Positions 23,881 through 32,190 are shown, counted from the first letter of the stretch. The stretch: DNA of 32,190 nucleotides from Rhodocyclales bacterium (GCA_016183655.1 JACPEH010000025.1:1-32190); one strand, 5' to 3'. Made by a program: numbers and translations. The notes: generated by a model from the letters alone, not told the origin.

Positions 23881-24270
23881 TCAATCGTCGTAGCGGTGGT
23901 GATGGTGCCGGTGGTGGTGGCGATGCTTGTCGTGCCCCCAGGCATGGCCGCGCGGGCGGGGCGGCTCGTAATAGTGGTACTCGACGACGCGCGGCGGGGA
24001 GTACACCCGATAGCCGCTGCCATAGGAATAGACGGGGGCCGGACGATAACCCGGTTCGCCGATCGACTGGCCGACGACGGCACCGAGCGCACCGCCGACG
24101 CCGCTGCCGACGATGGCGCCGTTGCGGCCGCCGACCGAATCGCCGATGACGGCGCCGGTGATCGCGCCGACGCCACCGCCGATGGCGGTACCGAAGTCGA
24201 GGGCGTGGGCGTTGCCGGCGAGCAGGCCGAGGGACAGCAGCAGCGCGGAAAGGGTGGGGCGGGTCTTCAT
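23881..24270 (-). CDS. Glycine-zipper outer-membrane-type protein with histidine-rich tail
   Basis: A 129-residue protein. A signal peptide ends at AHA (residue 23). Residues about 25-72 form a glycine zipper (repeated GxxxG, for example GGGVGAITGAVIG and GGALGAVVG), typical of small YMGG/Rcs-like outer-membrane-associated proteins. A Tyr/Pro-rich middle follows, and the last 22 residues contain eleven histidines. The tail may bind Zn, Ni or Cu, but that is inference from composition. It is transcribed toward the cysteine-rich gene. A fair ribosome-binding site (AGGACC) lies upstream of the ATG. Confidence 0.8.
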   Translation of the reverse strand: MKTRPTLSALLLSLGLLAGNAHALDFGTAIGGGVGAITGAVIGDSVGGRNGAIVGSGVGGALGAVVGQSIGEPGYRPAPVYSYGSGYRVYSPPRVVEYHYYEPPRPRGHAWGHDKHRHHHRHHHHRYDD

Positions 24271-24406
24271 TTTCGTGGTCCTGGCGAATTACGTGCCGCC
24301 ACGATAGACCACGCCCAAATCCTTGTGGGGCAACGGCAACAAAGCTTTACATCTTGTTCGGAAGAGTCACCGAAGCGGCGTCAGGAAGACGCCCGCAGCG
24401 CGCGGT

Positions 24407-25291
24407 TCAGAAGGATTCGTCGTCGCGCAGATAACGCCACTGCCCGGTCGGCAGTTCGCCCAGGCGGACCTGCCCGATGCGCACGCGCTTGAGGCCGATG
24501 ACGCGCAGGCCGACCAGTTCGCACATGCGGCGGATCTGCCGCTTGCGCCCCTCGCGCAGGATGAAGCGCAACTGGTCGTCGTTCAGCCACTCGACCTTGG
24601 CCGGCCGCAGTTGCCGGCCGTCGAGCGAAAGCCCGTGGTTGAGCAGACGCAGGCCGTCGGCGGCGAGCTGGCCGTCGACGCGAACCAGGTACTCCTTCTC
24701 CACCGACGAATCGTCGCCGATCAGCTGGCGGGCGATGCGGCCGTCCTGCGTCAGCACGAGCAGGCCGGTGGAGTCGATGTCGAGACGGCCGGCCGGGGCC
24801 AGGCCCTTGAGGTGGGCCGGGCGGAACGCCGCACCGCTGTCCGAGCGCCACTGGGTATCGCGGCCGATCAGCGACACCGCCGGCTGGAACCCCGGCTCGG
24901 GCTGGCCGGAAACGTAGCCGACCGGCTTGTTGAGCAGGATGGTGACGCGCTCTTCCTGCTTGGCGCGCGCTTCCGGCGCCAGCGTGATGCGGGCGTCCGG
25001 CGCGGCGCGAGTGCCAAGCTCGGTGACGCGCTGGCCGTCGACGAAGACCCAGCCGCGCTCGATGTAGGTGTCGGCCTCGCGGCGCGAGCAGAGCCCGCGC
25101 TCGGCCATCAGCTTGGAGATGCGGACACCTTCCGGCGCAGCCGCGGGCGTTGCGGCCGGCGACGGAGCCGCAGCGGCAGACGTTTTCCTCGGCCGCCCCG
25201 TGGCACCGGCGGCCGGGCGCGCCGGCCCCGGCACGCGCCGGGCCGGACCGGCCGCCGTGCCGGGCTTGCGCGGGCGATCGCCTTCGCTCAT
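24407..25291 (-). CDS. rluF: 23S rRNA pseudouridine synthase, RluB/RluF family
   Basis: A 294-residue enzyme. The first about 55 residues are a Pro/Ala/Arg-rich disordered extension. An S4 RNA-binding domain follows (about 56-100, [19 protein letters not shown]), then the catalytic domain with [11 protein letters not shown] (169-179), where D171 is the catalytic aspartate, and the RNA-contact block [11 protein letters not shown]. The closing [16 protein letters not shown] pattern is closest to RluF, which modifies U2604 of 23S rRNA; RluB is the alternative. RluF in E. coli has its low-complexity extension at the C-terminus, so the N-terminal position here is different. The ATG overlaps the stop of the FKBP gene (ATGA), forming a two-gene operon. 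Confidence 0.88.
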   Translation of the reverse strand: MSEGDRPRKPGTAAGPARRVPGPARPAAGATGRPRKTSAAAAPSPAATPAAAPEGVRISKLMAERGLCSRREADTYIERGWVFVDGQRVTELGTRAAPDARITLAPEARAKQEERVTILLNKPVGYVSGQPEPGFQPAVSLIGRDTQWRSDSGAAFRPAHLKGLAPAGRLDIDSTGLLVLTQDGRIARQLIGDDSSVEKEYLVRVDGQLAADGLRLLNHGLSLDGRQLRPAKVEWLNDDQLRFILREGRKRQIRRMCELVGLRVIGLKRVRIGQVRLGELPTGQWRYLRDDESF

Positions 25292-25635
25292 TCCTTGACG
25301 TCGATCAGCGCGACTTCGAACACCAGCGTGGCGTTCGGCGGGATGACGCCGCCGGCGCCGCGCGCGCCGTAGCCGAGTTCCGGCGGGATGGTCAGCTTGC
25401 GCTTGCCGCCGACGCGCATGCCCTGCACGCCTTCGTCCCAGCCGGGAATGACGTAGCGCTGCGCGAGCGGGAAGACGAAGGGGTCGTTGCGGTCGTGGCT
25501 GGAGTCGAACTTGCTGCCGTCGGTCAGCCAGCCGGTGTAGTGCACGACGACCAGCTTGCCGGGGATGGCCTCGGCGCCGGTGCCGAGCTCCAGCTCTTCG
25601 ATGACGAGGCCGCTGGCGGTGGTGGTGACGGACAT
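25288..25635 (-). CDS. FKBP-type peptidyl-prolyl cis-trans isomerase
   Basis: A 115-residue single-domain FKBP with no signal peptide, so cytoplasmic. Typical elements are present in order: [52 protein letters not shown] and the C-terminal [15 protein letters not shown]. These include the pocket residues Y, F, D, V-I, W and Y. It catalyses proline isomerisation during folding. The start follows AAGGAGACC at a good spacing; the longer in-frame reading to 25758 crosses the promoter region. First gene of the pair with rluF. Confidence 0.95.
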   Translation of the reverse strand: MSVTTTASGLVIEELELGTGAEAIPGKLVVVHYTGWLTDGSKFDSSHDRNDPFVFPLAQRYVIPGWDEGVQGMRVGGKRKLTIPPELGYGARGAGGVIPPNATLVFEVALIDVKE

Positions 25636-25815
25636 GGCGGGTCTCCTTGTGGGGATGATTGGAAAGAATGGGGAAAAAGCCGAGGGGGTGAAGTTTAGCC
25701 GAGAGCGCCTCGGCTGGTGTTTTTTTGCGCGGCGCGGAATTCGCACGGGGGTATTCAAGGAGGGATTGTTACCATAGAATCAGATCATCAGACAACCATA
25801 AAATGGAGACAGAGC

Positions 25816-27030
25816 ATGAAGTTATCGCGTTTCGCCCCGGTGGCCCTCCTCGCCACACTCGCTGTCCTCGGCGCCGGCACGACACGGACGGCGGCGGCTG
25901 AGGAAACCATCCGTATCGGGGTTTTCTGCCCGTTCACCGGCGGCTCGGCGGACATGGGCATCTCGATGCGCAACGGCATCCGGCTGGCGATCGAGGAAAT
26001 CAACGGCATGGCCGGCGGCGTCATCGGCAAAAAGATCGAACTGGTTGAAATCGACGACCAGGGCAACCCGGAAGTCGGCAAGCAGGTGATCGGCGAACTG
26101 CTGGCCAGGGACAAGGTGGTGGCGGCGCTGGGCGTCTGCAACACCGGCGTCGGGCTGGCGACGATCGAGCTCTTCCAGAACGCGAAGATACCTTTGATCG
26201 TGCCGGTATCGACCGGAACGCCGCTGACCAAGAAGTTTGCCGATGCGCCGGAAAACTGGATCTTCCGCGTTTCGCCGCGCGACGAGGTGCAGGCGCCGTT
26301 CATCGTCGCCGATGCGCTGAAGCGCGGCTTCCGCAAGTTCGCGCTGTTCGCCGACACCACCGGCTATGGCGAGGCGGGCAAGAACGACGTCGAGAAGGCG
26401 CTGATGGCTGCCGGCCTGAAGCCGGTGTCGGTGCAACGCTTCCCGCTCGGGGTGAAGGATTTGTCCGAGCAGGTGAAGGAGGCGAAGGCGGCCGGTGCCG
26501 ATGTCGTGGTCAGCTATACCGTCGGCCCGGAGGCGGCGGTACTGGCGAAGAGCATCGAGAAGCAGAAATGGCCGGTGCAGCTGATGGGCAGCTGGCCGCT
26601 GTGCTGGCGCAATTTCATCGACGGCGCCGGCAGCGCCGGCGAGGGGGCGCTGGTCGCGGTGAGCTTCATCCAGCAGGCGAGTTTCCAGCGGCGCAACGCG
26701 TTCATCACCGCGTACACGCAGAAGTACAACACGCCGATCATCCCGGCGCCGATGGCGGCCGCGCAGGGCTACGACGCCGCGCTGCTGCTGTTCTATGCGC
26801 TGCATCAGGCCCAGAGTTCGGAACCGGGGCGCATCAAGGCGGCGCTGGAGAACCTCAACCGGCCGGTTGCCGGCGTCATCACCACCTATGACCACCCGTT
26901 CTCGAAGACCGACCACGACGCGCTGACCGGCAACATGCTGGTGATGGGCATCGTGCGCAAGGGGGCCGTGGACTACGCCTATCGCGAGGACGTGCTGCGC
27001 GGCTACGTGGTCCAGCGCAAGACGCAATAG
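25816..27030 (+). CDS. ABC-type branched-chain amino acid-like substrate-binding protein, orphan
   Basis: A 404-residue periplasmic binding protein of the Peripla_BP_6/LivJ family. A signal peptide (about 1-32, ending AAA-EE) is followed by the usual opening IRIGVFCPFTGGSADMG and a two-lobe fold with GKKIELVEIDDQGNPEVG and FRVSPRDEVQAPF. No permease or ATPase gene of the Liv type lies near it; the next gene encodes an HPt-HD-GYP protein. It may serve a transporter encoded elsewhere or act as a ligand-sensing partner; the ligand cannot be told from sequence. The ATG has GGAGAC upstream. Confidence 0.9.
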   Translation: MKLSRFAPVALLATLAVLGAGTTRTAAAEETIRIGVFCPFTGGSADMGISMRNGIRLAIEEINGMAGGVIGKKIELVEIDDQGNPEVGKQVIGELLARDKVVAALGVCNTGVGLATIELFQNAKIPLIVPVSTGTPLTKKFADAPENWIFRVSPRDEVQAPFIVADALKRGFRKFALFADTTGYGEAGKNDVEKALMAAGLKPVSVQRFPLGVKDLSEQVKEAKAAGADVVVSYTVGPEAAVLAKSIEKQKWPVQLMGSWPLCWRNFIDGAGSAGEGALVAVSFIQQASFQRRNAFITAYTQKYNTPIIPAPMAAAQGYDAALLLFYALHQAQSSEPGRIKAALENLNRPVAGVITTYDHPFSKTDHDALTGNMLVMGIVRKGAVDYAYREDVLRGYVVQRKTQ

Positions 27031-27046
27031 CCCGTCCGTCGCCTTG

Positions 27047-27075
27047 GCCGGCGCCGGATGCTCAGCGGCGCCGGC
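27047..27075. terminator. Perfect 10-base-pair hairpin between the binding protein and HPt-HD-GYP genes
   Basis: GCCGGCGCCG (27047-27056) pairs with CGGCGCCGGC (27066-27075) across a 9-base loop, 17 bases after the stop codon. There is no following T-run, so it may attenuate or stabilise the message rather than end it. Confidence 0.4.
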
Positions 27076-27114
27076 TTCGGATAAACTTGGAACCCTGGAC
27101 GTAAAGGGGGTCCC

Positions 27115-28215
27115 ATGGATATCAGTTCGGTCATCTCGCCCAGCGTCGAGGACGTGGAGGCGTTGCAGACCTTTTTCGATGCGCTGGTCGATCACGTCCT
27201 GACCATCGAGCGCGAGGTGTCCCGGCTGAAGGACGTGCCCGGCGACCGCGAGGCGATCGCCAGCCTGTTCCGGGCGATGCACAACATCAAGGGCGACGCC
27301 GGCATGTGCAAGGTCGACCTCGCCGTCGCCATTGCCCATCCGATCGAGGGCCTGCTCTCCCGGCTGCGCGCCGGCGAGGTGGTGTTTTCCGACCTGACCG
27401 CCGAAGCCATCCTGCTCGCCACCGACCGCCTCGAACTGGCGACCGACTCGCTGCTCTCGCACCATCCGCTCGACAACCTGCGCCTGCCGCAGCTGGTGCA
27501 GGGACTGGAAAAGATGTCGCGGGCGATGCCGGAAGGCATCGACGCCGCAGCCTCGGCGCTGATCGAATCGGTCACCGGCTTCAAGGCGGCGGCCACCGTC
27601 CACCTGCCGCAGGGCAAGAGCCTGGCGACTTCGCGCAAGAACCTGCAGGTGGCGGACGACCTGCGCTTCTTCCGCGCCATCGCGCTGCAATCCGAGGCCC
27701 GCTCGCCGATGTTCAAGGGGCGCACCAACCGCATCCTGCGCCTGGCGCTGGAGACCAACCAGACCGGCGGCAAGAAGGTCGATCCGGTGCAGCTGGAAGC
27801 GGCGGTCTACCTGCACGACCTGGGCATGATGTTGCTGCCGGAACCATTGTGGCTGCACGTCGGCCGCATGAGCGACGAGGAGAAGATGATCCTGCACAGC
27901 CACCCGGGATACGCAGCGGGGCTGGTACAGCGCATGGAGGGCTGGGAAGAGGCGGCGCGGATGATCTCCCAGCACCACGAGATGCCGGACGGCGGCGGCT
28001 ACCCGGCCGGGCTGAAGAACGGCGAGATCTGCGACGGCGCGAAAATCCTGGCGATCGTCGACGCCTTCGAGGCGGTGATCCTGAAACACATACATCGCGG
28101 CAAGAACCGCTCGGTGCTGCGCGCCATCGCCGAGATCAACGCCTGCGACAAGCAGTTCGCGCCGGAGTGGATCGAACCGTTCAACCGCGTCATCCGGCGC
28201 ACCATCGAAAGCTGA
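27115..28215 (+). CDS. HPt-HD-GYP fusion protein (c-di-GMP phosphodiesterase-like)
   Basis: A 366-residue cytoplasmic protein. The N-terminal four-helix HPt-like domain (about 1-125) has the phosphotransfer motif MHNIKGDAG with H56. The C-terminal HD-GYP domain (about 180-360) has HD at 234-235, HSHP (261-264), HHE (287-289) and DGGGYP (292-297), so most metal ligands and the GYP loop are kept. Where active enzymes read HDIGK, this one reads HDLGM: the lysine is lost, as is the usual D-A-L after the third motif (VDAFEAV). Joining phosphorelay input to c-di-GMP hydrolysis in one chain without a receiver domain is unusual. A cognate histidine kinase is not in the window. Activity is plausible but not certain. 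Confidence 0.88.
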   Translation: MDISSVISPSVEDVEALQTFFDALVDHVLTIEREVSRLKDVPGDREAIASLFRAMHNIKGDAGMCKVDLAVAIAHPIEGLLSRLRAGEVVFSDLTAEAILLATDRLELATDSLLSHHPLDNLRLPQLVQGLEKMSRAMPEGIDAAASALIESVTGFKAAATVHLPQGKSLATSRKNLQVADDLRFFRAIALQSEARSPMFKGRTNRILRLALETNQTGGKKVDPVQLEAAVYLHDLGMMLLPEPLWLHVGRMSDEEKMILHSHPGYAAGLVQRMEGWEEAARMISQHHEMPDGGGYPAGLKNGEICDGAKILAIVDAFEAVILKHIHRGKNRSVLRAIAEINACDKQFAPEWIEPFNRVIRRTIES

Positions 28216-28251
28216 TCGCCATGTTTCTTCACGACGTCGGCAGCGTGCTGC

Positions 28252-29037
28252 ATGGCCGCTGACTTTGACTTCGACCGCCGCTTCGGCGGCATCGGGCGCC
28301 TGCACGGGGCCGCCACCCTCGAGCGCTATCGGGCTGCACACGTCTGCGTCGTCGGCATCGGCGGTGTCGGCTCGTGGACGGTCGAGGCGCTGGCGCGCAG
28401 CGGCGTCGGCCGGCTGACGCTGATCGACCTCGACCACGTCGCCGAGTCGAACATCAACCGGCAAGCGCACGCCGTAGAGGAGAACCTCGGCAAGGCGAAG
28501 GTGACGGCAATGGCCGAACGCATCCGTTCGATCAATCCGGCCTGCGAGGTCAATGAAATCGAGGAGTTCGTCACGCCGGAGAATGCGGCGACGCTGCTCG
28601 CCGGCGGCTTCGACGTCGTCGTAGACGCGATCGACCAGGTGCGCGCCAAGGTGGCGATGATCGCCGACTGCCGCGAGCACGGACTGCCGATCGTCGTCGC
28701 CGGCGGCGCCGGCGGCAAGAGCGACCCGTGCCGCATCCGCATCGACGACCTGTCGCGGACCGAGCAGGATCCGCTGCTGTCCAAGGTGCGCGCCCAGCTA
28801 CGGCGTGCGCACGGTTTCAGCCGCGACCCGCGCAAGCGCTTCGGCGTCGCCGCGGTCTATTCGACGGAGCCGGTGCAGCAGCCGATCGCTGCCGCCTGCG
28901 ATGTGCCGGAAGAGGGCACCGTGATCGGCGCCGGCGGCCTCAACTGTGCCGGTTTCGGCTCGTCGATGTGCATCACCGCCAGCTTCGGCCTGTTCGCCGC
29001 CGCTGCCGCACTGCAGACGCTCGGGGAGGCCCGCTGA
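28252..29037 (+). CDS. tcdA: tRNA threonylcarbamoyladenosine dehydratase
   Basis: A 261-residue E1-like/ThiF-family protein matching TcdA (CsdL/YgdL), which uses ATP to cyclise t6A37 of tRNAs to ct6A. The Rossmann ATP loop GIGGVGS (35-41), the DLDHVAESNINRQ block (59-71) with its conserved Asp and Arg, and the DAIDQVRAK motif are present. It ends with the family's membrane-associated-looking tail (FGSSMCITASFGLFAA). The stop overlaps the corA ATG (TGATG). The ATG at 28252 opens directly into the FDRRFGGIGRL start typical of the family, though no clear ribosome-binding site precedes it. Confidence 0.95.
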   Translation: MAADFDFDRRFGGIGRLHGAATLERYRAAHVCVVGIGGVGSWTVEALARSGVGRLTLIDLDHVAESNINRQAHAVEENLGKAKVTAMAERIRSINPACEVNEIEEFVTPENAATLLAGGFDVVVDAIDQVRAKVAMIADCREHGLPIVVAGGAGGKSDPCRIRIDDLSRTEQDPLLSKVRAQLRRAHGFSRDPRKRFGVAAVYSTEPVQQPIAAACDVPEEGTVIGAGGLNCAGFGSSMCITASFGLFAAAAALQTLGEAR

Positions 29038-30104
29038 TGGCGCGCATCAAGAAGCGCCGCTCGCAGAAGAGCGGACTGCCGCCGGGCACGCTGGTGCATA
29101 TCGGCGAGGTGAAGACGCCGTCGACGACGATGGTGCTGACCTGTTTCGGCCCCGACGGACTGATCGAGCGGGAACTGACCGGCAGCGCCGACCTCGACAC
29201 GATCGACGAAAGCTACCCGGTGCGCTGGCTGAACATCTACGGCGTCCACGACAGCGAGCTGATGGCCGCGGTTGGCCGCCGTTTCGGACTGCACCCGCTG
29301 GTGCTGGAAGACATCCTGAATACCGACCAGCGGCCGAAGGTCGATGCCTACGACGACTATCTGTTCATCGTCGGCCAGATTTACGACGTGGCGCGGCAGC
29401 GCGACGACCTCGCCACCGACCAGATCAGCCTGATCGTCGGCAACGGATTCGTGCTGACCTTCCAGGAACGGCGTTCGGGCACCTTCGAACCGGTGCGGCA
29501 GCGACTGCGTGCGGAAAAAAGCCCGCTGCGCCGCCTCGGCGCGGACTACCTCGCCTACGCGCTGCTCGACACGATAGTGGACGCCTACTTCAGCATCATC
29601 GAACGCCTCGGCGACAAGTGCGAGGCACTTGAGGAGGAGATTCTCGGCAAGCCGAAGCGGGACGCGCTGCAGAAGGCGCACCAGCTGAAGCGCGAACTGT
29701 CGCTGCTGCGTCGCACGCTGTGGCCGATGCGCGAGGTGATCGGTTCGCTGCAGCGCAGCCAGTCGCAATTCTTCCGCGACGAGACGCGCCTCTACCTACG
29801 CGACATCTACGACCATACGGTGCATCTGCTGGAGCAGCTGGAGGATCTGCGCGACCTGCTGACCGGCCTGCTCGACATCTACCTGAACAGCGTCAGCAAC
29901 CGCGTCAATCTGGAAGTGCGCACGCTGACGCTGCTGACCACGGTATTCATGCCGGCGGCACTGGTGGCCGGCATCTTCGGCATGAACTTCCGCAGCATGC
30001 CCTGGCTGGAGTCGCCTGACGGCTTCTGGTCGGCGCTGGCGCTGATGGGCAGCGTCGCCGTCGCGCTGTTCGCGATTTTTTGGTCGCGCCGGCTATTTCG
30101 CTGA
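29037..30104 (+). CDS. corA: CorA-type magnesium/cobalt transporter
   Basis: A 355-residue CorA family ion channel. A long N-terminal cytoplasmic domain with a helical funnel (to about 295) is followed by two C-terminal helices; the pore signature GMN is at 315-317 in FGMNFRSMP, with the loop and second helix behind it. It imports Mg2+ (also Co2+ or Ni2+) as a homopentamer in the inner membrane. Translationally coupled to tcdA by a one-base overlap. Its last 12 bases overlap the 3' end of the convergent metallo-hydrolase gene. Confidence 0.94.
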   Translation: MARIKKRRSQKSGLPPGTLVHIGEVKTPSTTMVLTCFGPDGLIERELTGSADLDTIDESYPVRWLNIYGVHDSELMAAVGRRFGLHPLVLEDILNTDQRPKVDAYDDYLFIVGQIYDVARQRDDLATDQISLIVGNGFVLTFQERRSGTFEPVRQRLRAEKSPLRRLGADYLAYALLDTIVDAYFSIIERLGDKCEALEEEILGKPKRDALQKAHQLKRELSLLRRTLWPMREVIGSLQRSQSQFFRDETRLYLRDIYDHTVHLLEQLEDLRDLLTGLLDIYLNSVSNRVNLEVRTLTLLTTVFMPAALVAGIFGMNFRSMPWLESPDGFWSALALMGSVAVALFAIFWSRRLFR

Positions 30105-31043
30105 GGTGTCGAGCCAGATGTCCAGGCCCTGGGCATTGAGCTCGATATCCGACTCCCACAGCTTCAGGACTTCGGCCGGGCCAAGGCGGCAACCGAAGCG
30201 CTCGACCTCGTTGACCAGCAGGTGGGCCAGGTTGGCACGAATGCGCCCATGGCGGTCGGGGCCCGGGCGCGCCTCGCGCCTGGCGATGGCGACATGGGCA
30301 TCGACCAAGCGATGCAGTTCGGCCGCATGCTGTTCAAGATCGCGCAGCTCGCTGAAATGCGTGAGGTACATCACCCGCGGCTTGAACGACATCAGCAGGT
30401 CGATCGAGGCATGCAGCGCCTGCGGATCGAACTGCACCGGCGTCGTCGTCGGGAACACGAACTGGCGCCCGTCGGTGTCGAGCTCGCGGTAGGAAAGACC
30501 GAAGGTATCGCCGGAGAAGATGACGTTGGCGCAGTGGTCGACGATGCAGATGTGGTGGCGCGCATGCCCCGGCGTGTCGATGCAGAGCAGCTCGCGGCTG
30601 CCGAGGCGAAGGACCGTGTCGTGCGGAGCTTCGATGATGCGCTCGGCGGCGATCGGCAGCACCTCGCCGTACATGCGGCGCACTTCCGAACTGCCGTAAA
30701 CCGCCGCGGCCCCCGCCACCAGCTTGCTCGGATCGGCCATGTGGCGGGCGCCACGCGGGTGCACGACGAGCTTCGCGTCGGGGAAGGCGCGCATCAGCGA
30801 GCCGGCGCCGCCGGCGTGGTCAAGGTGGACGTGGGTGAGGATGACGTAGTCTACGTTCGCCGCCCCCAGGCCCATCGCCTCCAGCGCCGCTTCGACCCGC
30901 GGCAACGATTCGTTGGTGCCGGTGTCGACGATCGCGACCCGTCCGGAATCGACGATGAAATGGATGGCGGCGTGGCGCGGGCGGATGTAGCCCGCGTCGA
31001 TGGCGCTGACGCCGTGTTCGTAGTGGAAAATCTCTAACATCAT
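30093..31043 (-). CDS. Metallo-beta-lactamase-fold hydrolase
   Basis: A 316-residue cytoplasmic protein. The metal motif HVHLDH (71-76) and later H in TPGHARHH and D in FSGDTFG give the binuclear ligand set of glyoxalase-II/RNase-Z-like members. The C-terminal third is helical and not typical of glyoxalase II. The substrate is unknown. Of the tandem ATGs at 31043 and 31040, the first is chosen because AAAGGG lies 6 bases away. A TATAAT -10 element lies 24 bases upstream. It is divergent from the alpha/beta hydrolase gene. Confidence 0.88.
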   Translation of the reverse strand: MMLEIFHYEHGVSAIDAGYIRPRHAAIHFIVDSGRVAIVDTGTNESLPRVEAALEAMGLGAANVDYVILTHVHLDHAGGAGSLMRAFPDAKLVVHPRGARHMADPSKLVAGAAAVYGSSEVRRMYGEVLPIAAERIIEAPHDTVLRLGSRELLCIDTPGHARHHICIVDHCANVIFSGDTFGLSYRELDTDGRQFVFPTTTPVQFDPQALHASIDLLMSFKPRVMYLTHFSELRDLEQHAAELHRLVDAHVAIARREARPGPDRHGRIRANLAHLLVNEVERFGCRLGPAEVLKLWESDIELNAQGLDIWLDTSAK

Positions 31044-31067
31044 GATGCACCCTTTGCGGAAGCGGCG

Positions 31068-31073
31068 ATTATA
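31068..31073 (-). promoter_or_regulatory. Sigma-70-like -10 element for the metallo-hydrolase gene
   Basis: On the minus strand these bases read TATAAT, a perfect -10 hexamer, 24 bases before the ATG. The best -35 candidate (TTGTCA, 31095-31100) is 21 bases away, longer than the normal 16-18. Confidence 0.45.
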
Positions 31074-31131
31074 GTTGCTCTTGCCCTGCGCTTGTGACAA
31101 CCTGCGCGCTTTTCCGCATACCGGAAACAGT

Positions 31132-31962
31132 ATGGATTACTTTCTTGCCGACGACAGGGAAAAGCTGCATCTGAAGATCTCGGGAAACGGGTCGCCACTA
31201 GTGTTGCTACACGGTTGGACGGCCAGCCACGCCGAGTGGTTTCCTTACCTGGCCGCGCTCAACAAACAGCACACGGTCTATCGCTGGGATGCGCGCGGCC
31301 ACGGTGGCCACCGATTGCAGACGGCGACGCCACCGACGGTCGCCAGGATGGCACGGGACCTCGCCAACCTCCTCGCGCACTACGAGCTTACCGACGTTTG
31401 TGCGGTCGGCCATTCGATGGGCGCACTGACGCTCTGGCAGTACATCCGCGACTTCGGCTGCGAGCGCCTCGGCCGCATCTGCCTGATCGACCAATCGCCG
31501 AAGCTGGTTACCGACGACGACTGGCAATTTGGAATCTATGGTGATTTCGATGCCGAACGGGCGCAACGCTTCGTCTCCCAGCTTGAAGAGGACTTCGCCG
31601 AATCGGTGCTGCGCCTTGGCGCACTCGGGTTGAACGCACGCGCCCGGCAGAAGTATGAGGAGAACGCCAAAGGCTGGGAGAAGTCGCGCGCCTGGCTGCG
31701 CCAGCTCGACGCGAAGCCACTGATCGCCTGCTGGCAAAGCCTGACCGCGGCGGACTACCGGATGGTGCTGAACGACATCACGATTCCGGCACTGCTGATC
31801 TACGGCGGAGAGAGCAACTTCTACCACGCCAGCACTGCCCACTACGTGCGCGACAACATTCCGAACGCGCTGCTGCACATCTACGAAGGCACCGACCACT
31901 CGCCGCACCAGTGGCAACGGGAGCGCTTCACTCAGGACCTTCTGGCCTTCGCGGCCACCTGA
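31132..31962 (+). CDS. Alpha/beta hydrolase
   Basis: A 276-residue single-domain alpha/beta hydrolase, no signal peptide. The oxyanion-hole segment LLHGWTASH (25-33), the nucleophile elbow GHSMG with S95, an acid in the LIYGGESNF region and the histidine in GTDHSPH complete the triad. The family includes esterases, lipases and C-C hydrolases, and the substrate cannot be chosen from sequence. The ATG at 31132 begins the conserved N-terminus; an in-frame ATG at 31075 lies in the divergent promoter region. Confidence 0.9.
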   Translation: MDYFLADDREKLHLKISGNGSPLVLLHGWTASHAEWFPYLAALNKQHTVYRWDARGHGGHRLQTATPPTVARMARDLANLLAHYELTDVCAVGHSMGALTLWQYIRDFGCERLGRICLIDQSPKLVTDDDWQFGIYGDFDAERAQRFVSQLEEDFAESVLRLGALGLNARARQKYEENAKGWEKSRAWLRQLDAKPLIACWQSLTAADYRMVLNDITIPALLIYGGESNFYHASTAHYVRDNIPNALLHIYEGTDHSPHQWQRERFTQDLLAFAAT

Positions 31963-32056
31963 CTCTCGACAAGCGAGCGTCTCGCCCAGGTGCGATGGGG
32001 GAAGAGCTGCCGATTCGGCAAAGGTGGAGAACGAGAAAACCGTTGTTCCAAAGCAC

Positions 32057-32089
32057 AACACCCCGTTCGCATGTTGCGAACGGGGTGTT
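32057..32089 (-). terminator. Rho-independent-type terminator of the rRNA operon
   Basis: A perfect 14-base-pair stem (arms 32057-32070 and 32076-32089, loop of five bases) lies about 9 bases beyond the 5S 3' end. On the minus strand it is followed by GTGCTTTGG, a weak T-tract. Confidence 0.85.
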
Positions 32090-32097
32090 GAAGGGGG

Positions 32098-32190
32098 AGC
32101 CTGGCGGTGACCTACTTTCGCACACGGGAAGTGCACTATCATCGGCGCGGTTTCGTTTCACGGTCCTGTTCGGGAAGGGAAGGGGTGGGT
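32098..32190 (-). rRNA. rrf: 5S ribosomal RNA, 3' portion (partial)
   Basis: Read on the minus strand, the sequence runs from ACCCACCCC-like bases through CCCGAACAGGACCGTGAAAC, CGCCGATGATAGTGCAC and ends GTAGGTCACCGCCAGG, the conserved 5S pattern. About 93 of about 115 bases are inside the window; the 5' end is beyond the right edge. The rest of an rRNA operon (23S, tRNAs, 16S) should lie to the right. Confidence 0.95.

Noticed and set aside
23806..24492. 228-codon plus-strand frame across the glycine-zipper gene
   Set aside because: It is antisense to a gene with a signal peptide and glycine-zipper repeats and runs into the rluF 3' end; no domain is visible.
28221..28262. 13-codon frame (MFLHDVGSVLHGR) just before tcdA
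   Set aside because: It overlaps the tcdA start and could be a coupling peptide, but has no clear ribosome-binding site and is too short to support.

Overview
The window is about two thirds G+C with very compact coding, and the gene content fits a betaproteobacterium, most likely a Rhodocyclales relative (Azospira/Dechloromonas-like). That placement is inferred from gene families and codon bias, not measured. Twenty-six protein genes are supported, plus a partial 5S rRNA gene at the right edge, so an rRNA operon ends there on the minus strand. No tRNA, CRISPR array or replication origin was seen.

Left edge (1-1050): an A+T-richer accessory patch. It holds the right end of a probable IS256-family insertion sequence whose terminal repeat supplies the stop codon of a truncated HEPN-domain gene. 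Next is a very large alpha-2-macroglobulin gene (1048-6279, minus) carrying an in-frame copy of a palindromic repeat; a related repeat lies in the intergenic region just upstream. A DUF924 gene follows.

7.2-11.3 kb: a divergent signalling pair. One is a membrane diguanylate cyclase/phosphodiesterase with a periplasmic CxxCH haem-binding motif; the other is a four-CBS plus PAS protein. Two FNR-type operator candidates sit between them, suggesting oxygen or redox control of c-di-GMP signalling.

11.4-18.1 kb: a small four-cysteine protein overlapping pyrF, then a MacA/MacB-type export operon (adaptor, ATPase, two permeases). An A+T-richer DUF3800 gene interrupts it between the permeases, and a YkgJ-type cysteine-cluster gene follows. 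A FapA (DUF342) gene converges on it, and an M23 peptidase gene diverges from fapA.

20.8-23.7 kb: the most interesting block. A four-helix cytochrome b, a Tat-exported molybdopterin oxidoreductase of the YedY/MsrP type and a secreted methionine-rich MxKDx-repeat protein match the YedZ1-YedY1-MrpX hypochlorite-scavenging module known from Azospira. Here it is followed by a second, different Met/Lys-rich secreted protein and a ten-cysteine secreted protein.

23.9-32.2 kb: a His-tailed glycine-zipper protein, an FKBP-RluF pair, an orphan Leu/Ile/Val-type binding protein, an HPt-HD-GYP protein, tcdA-corA, a metallo-beta-lactamase-fold hydrolase, an alpha/beta hydrolase, and the 5S rRNA 3' part with its terminator. 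No gene-free stretch exceeds 300 bases; the longest are 9817-10105 (operators) and 6280-6563 (repeat).
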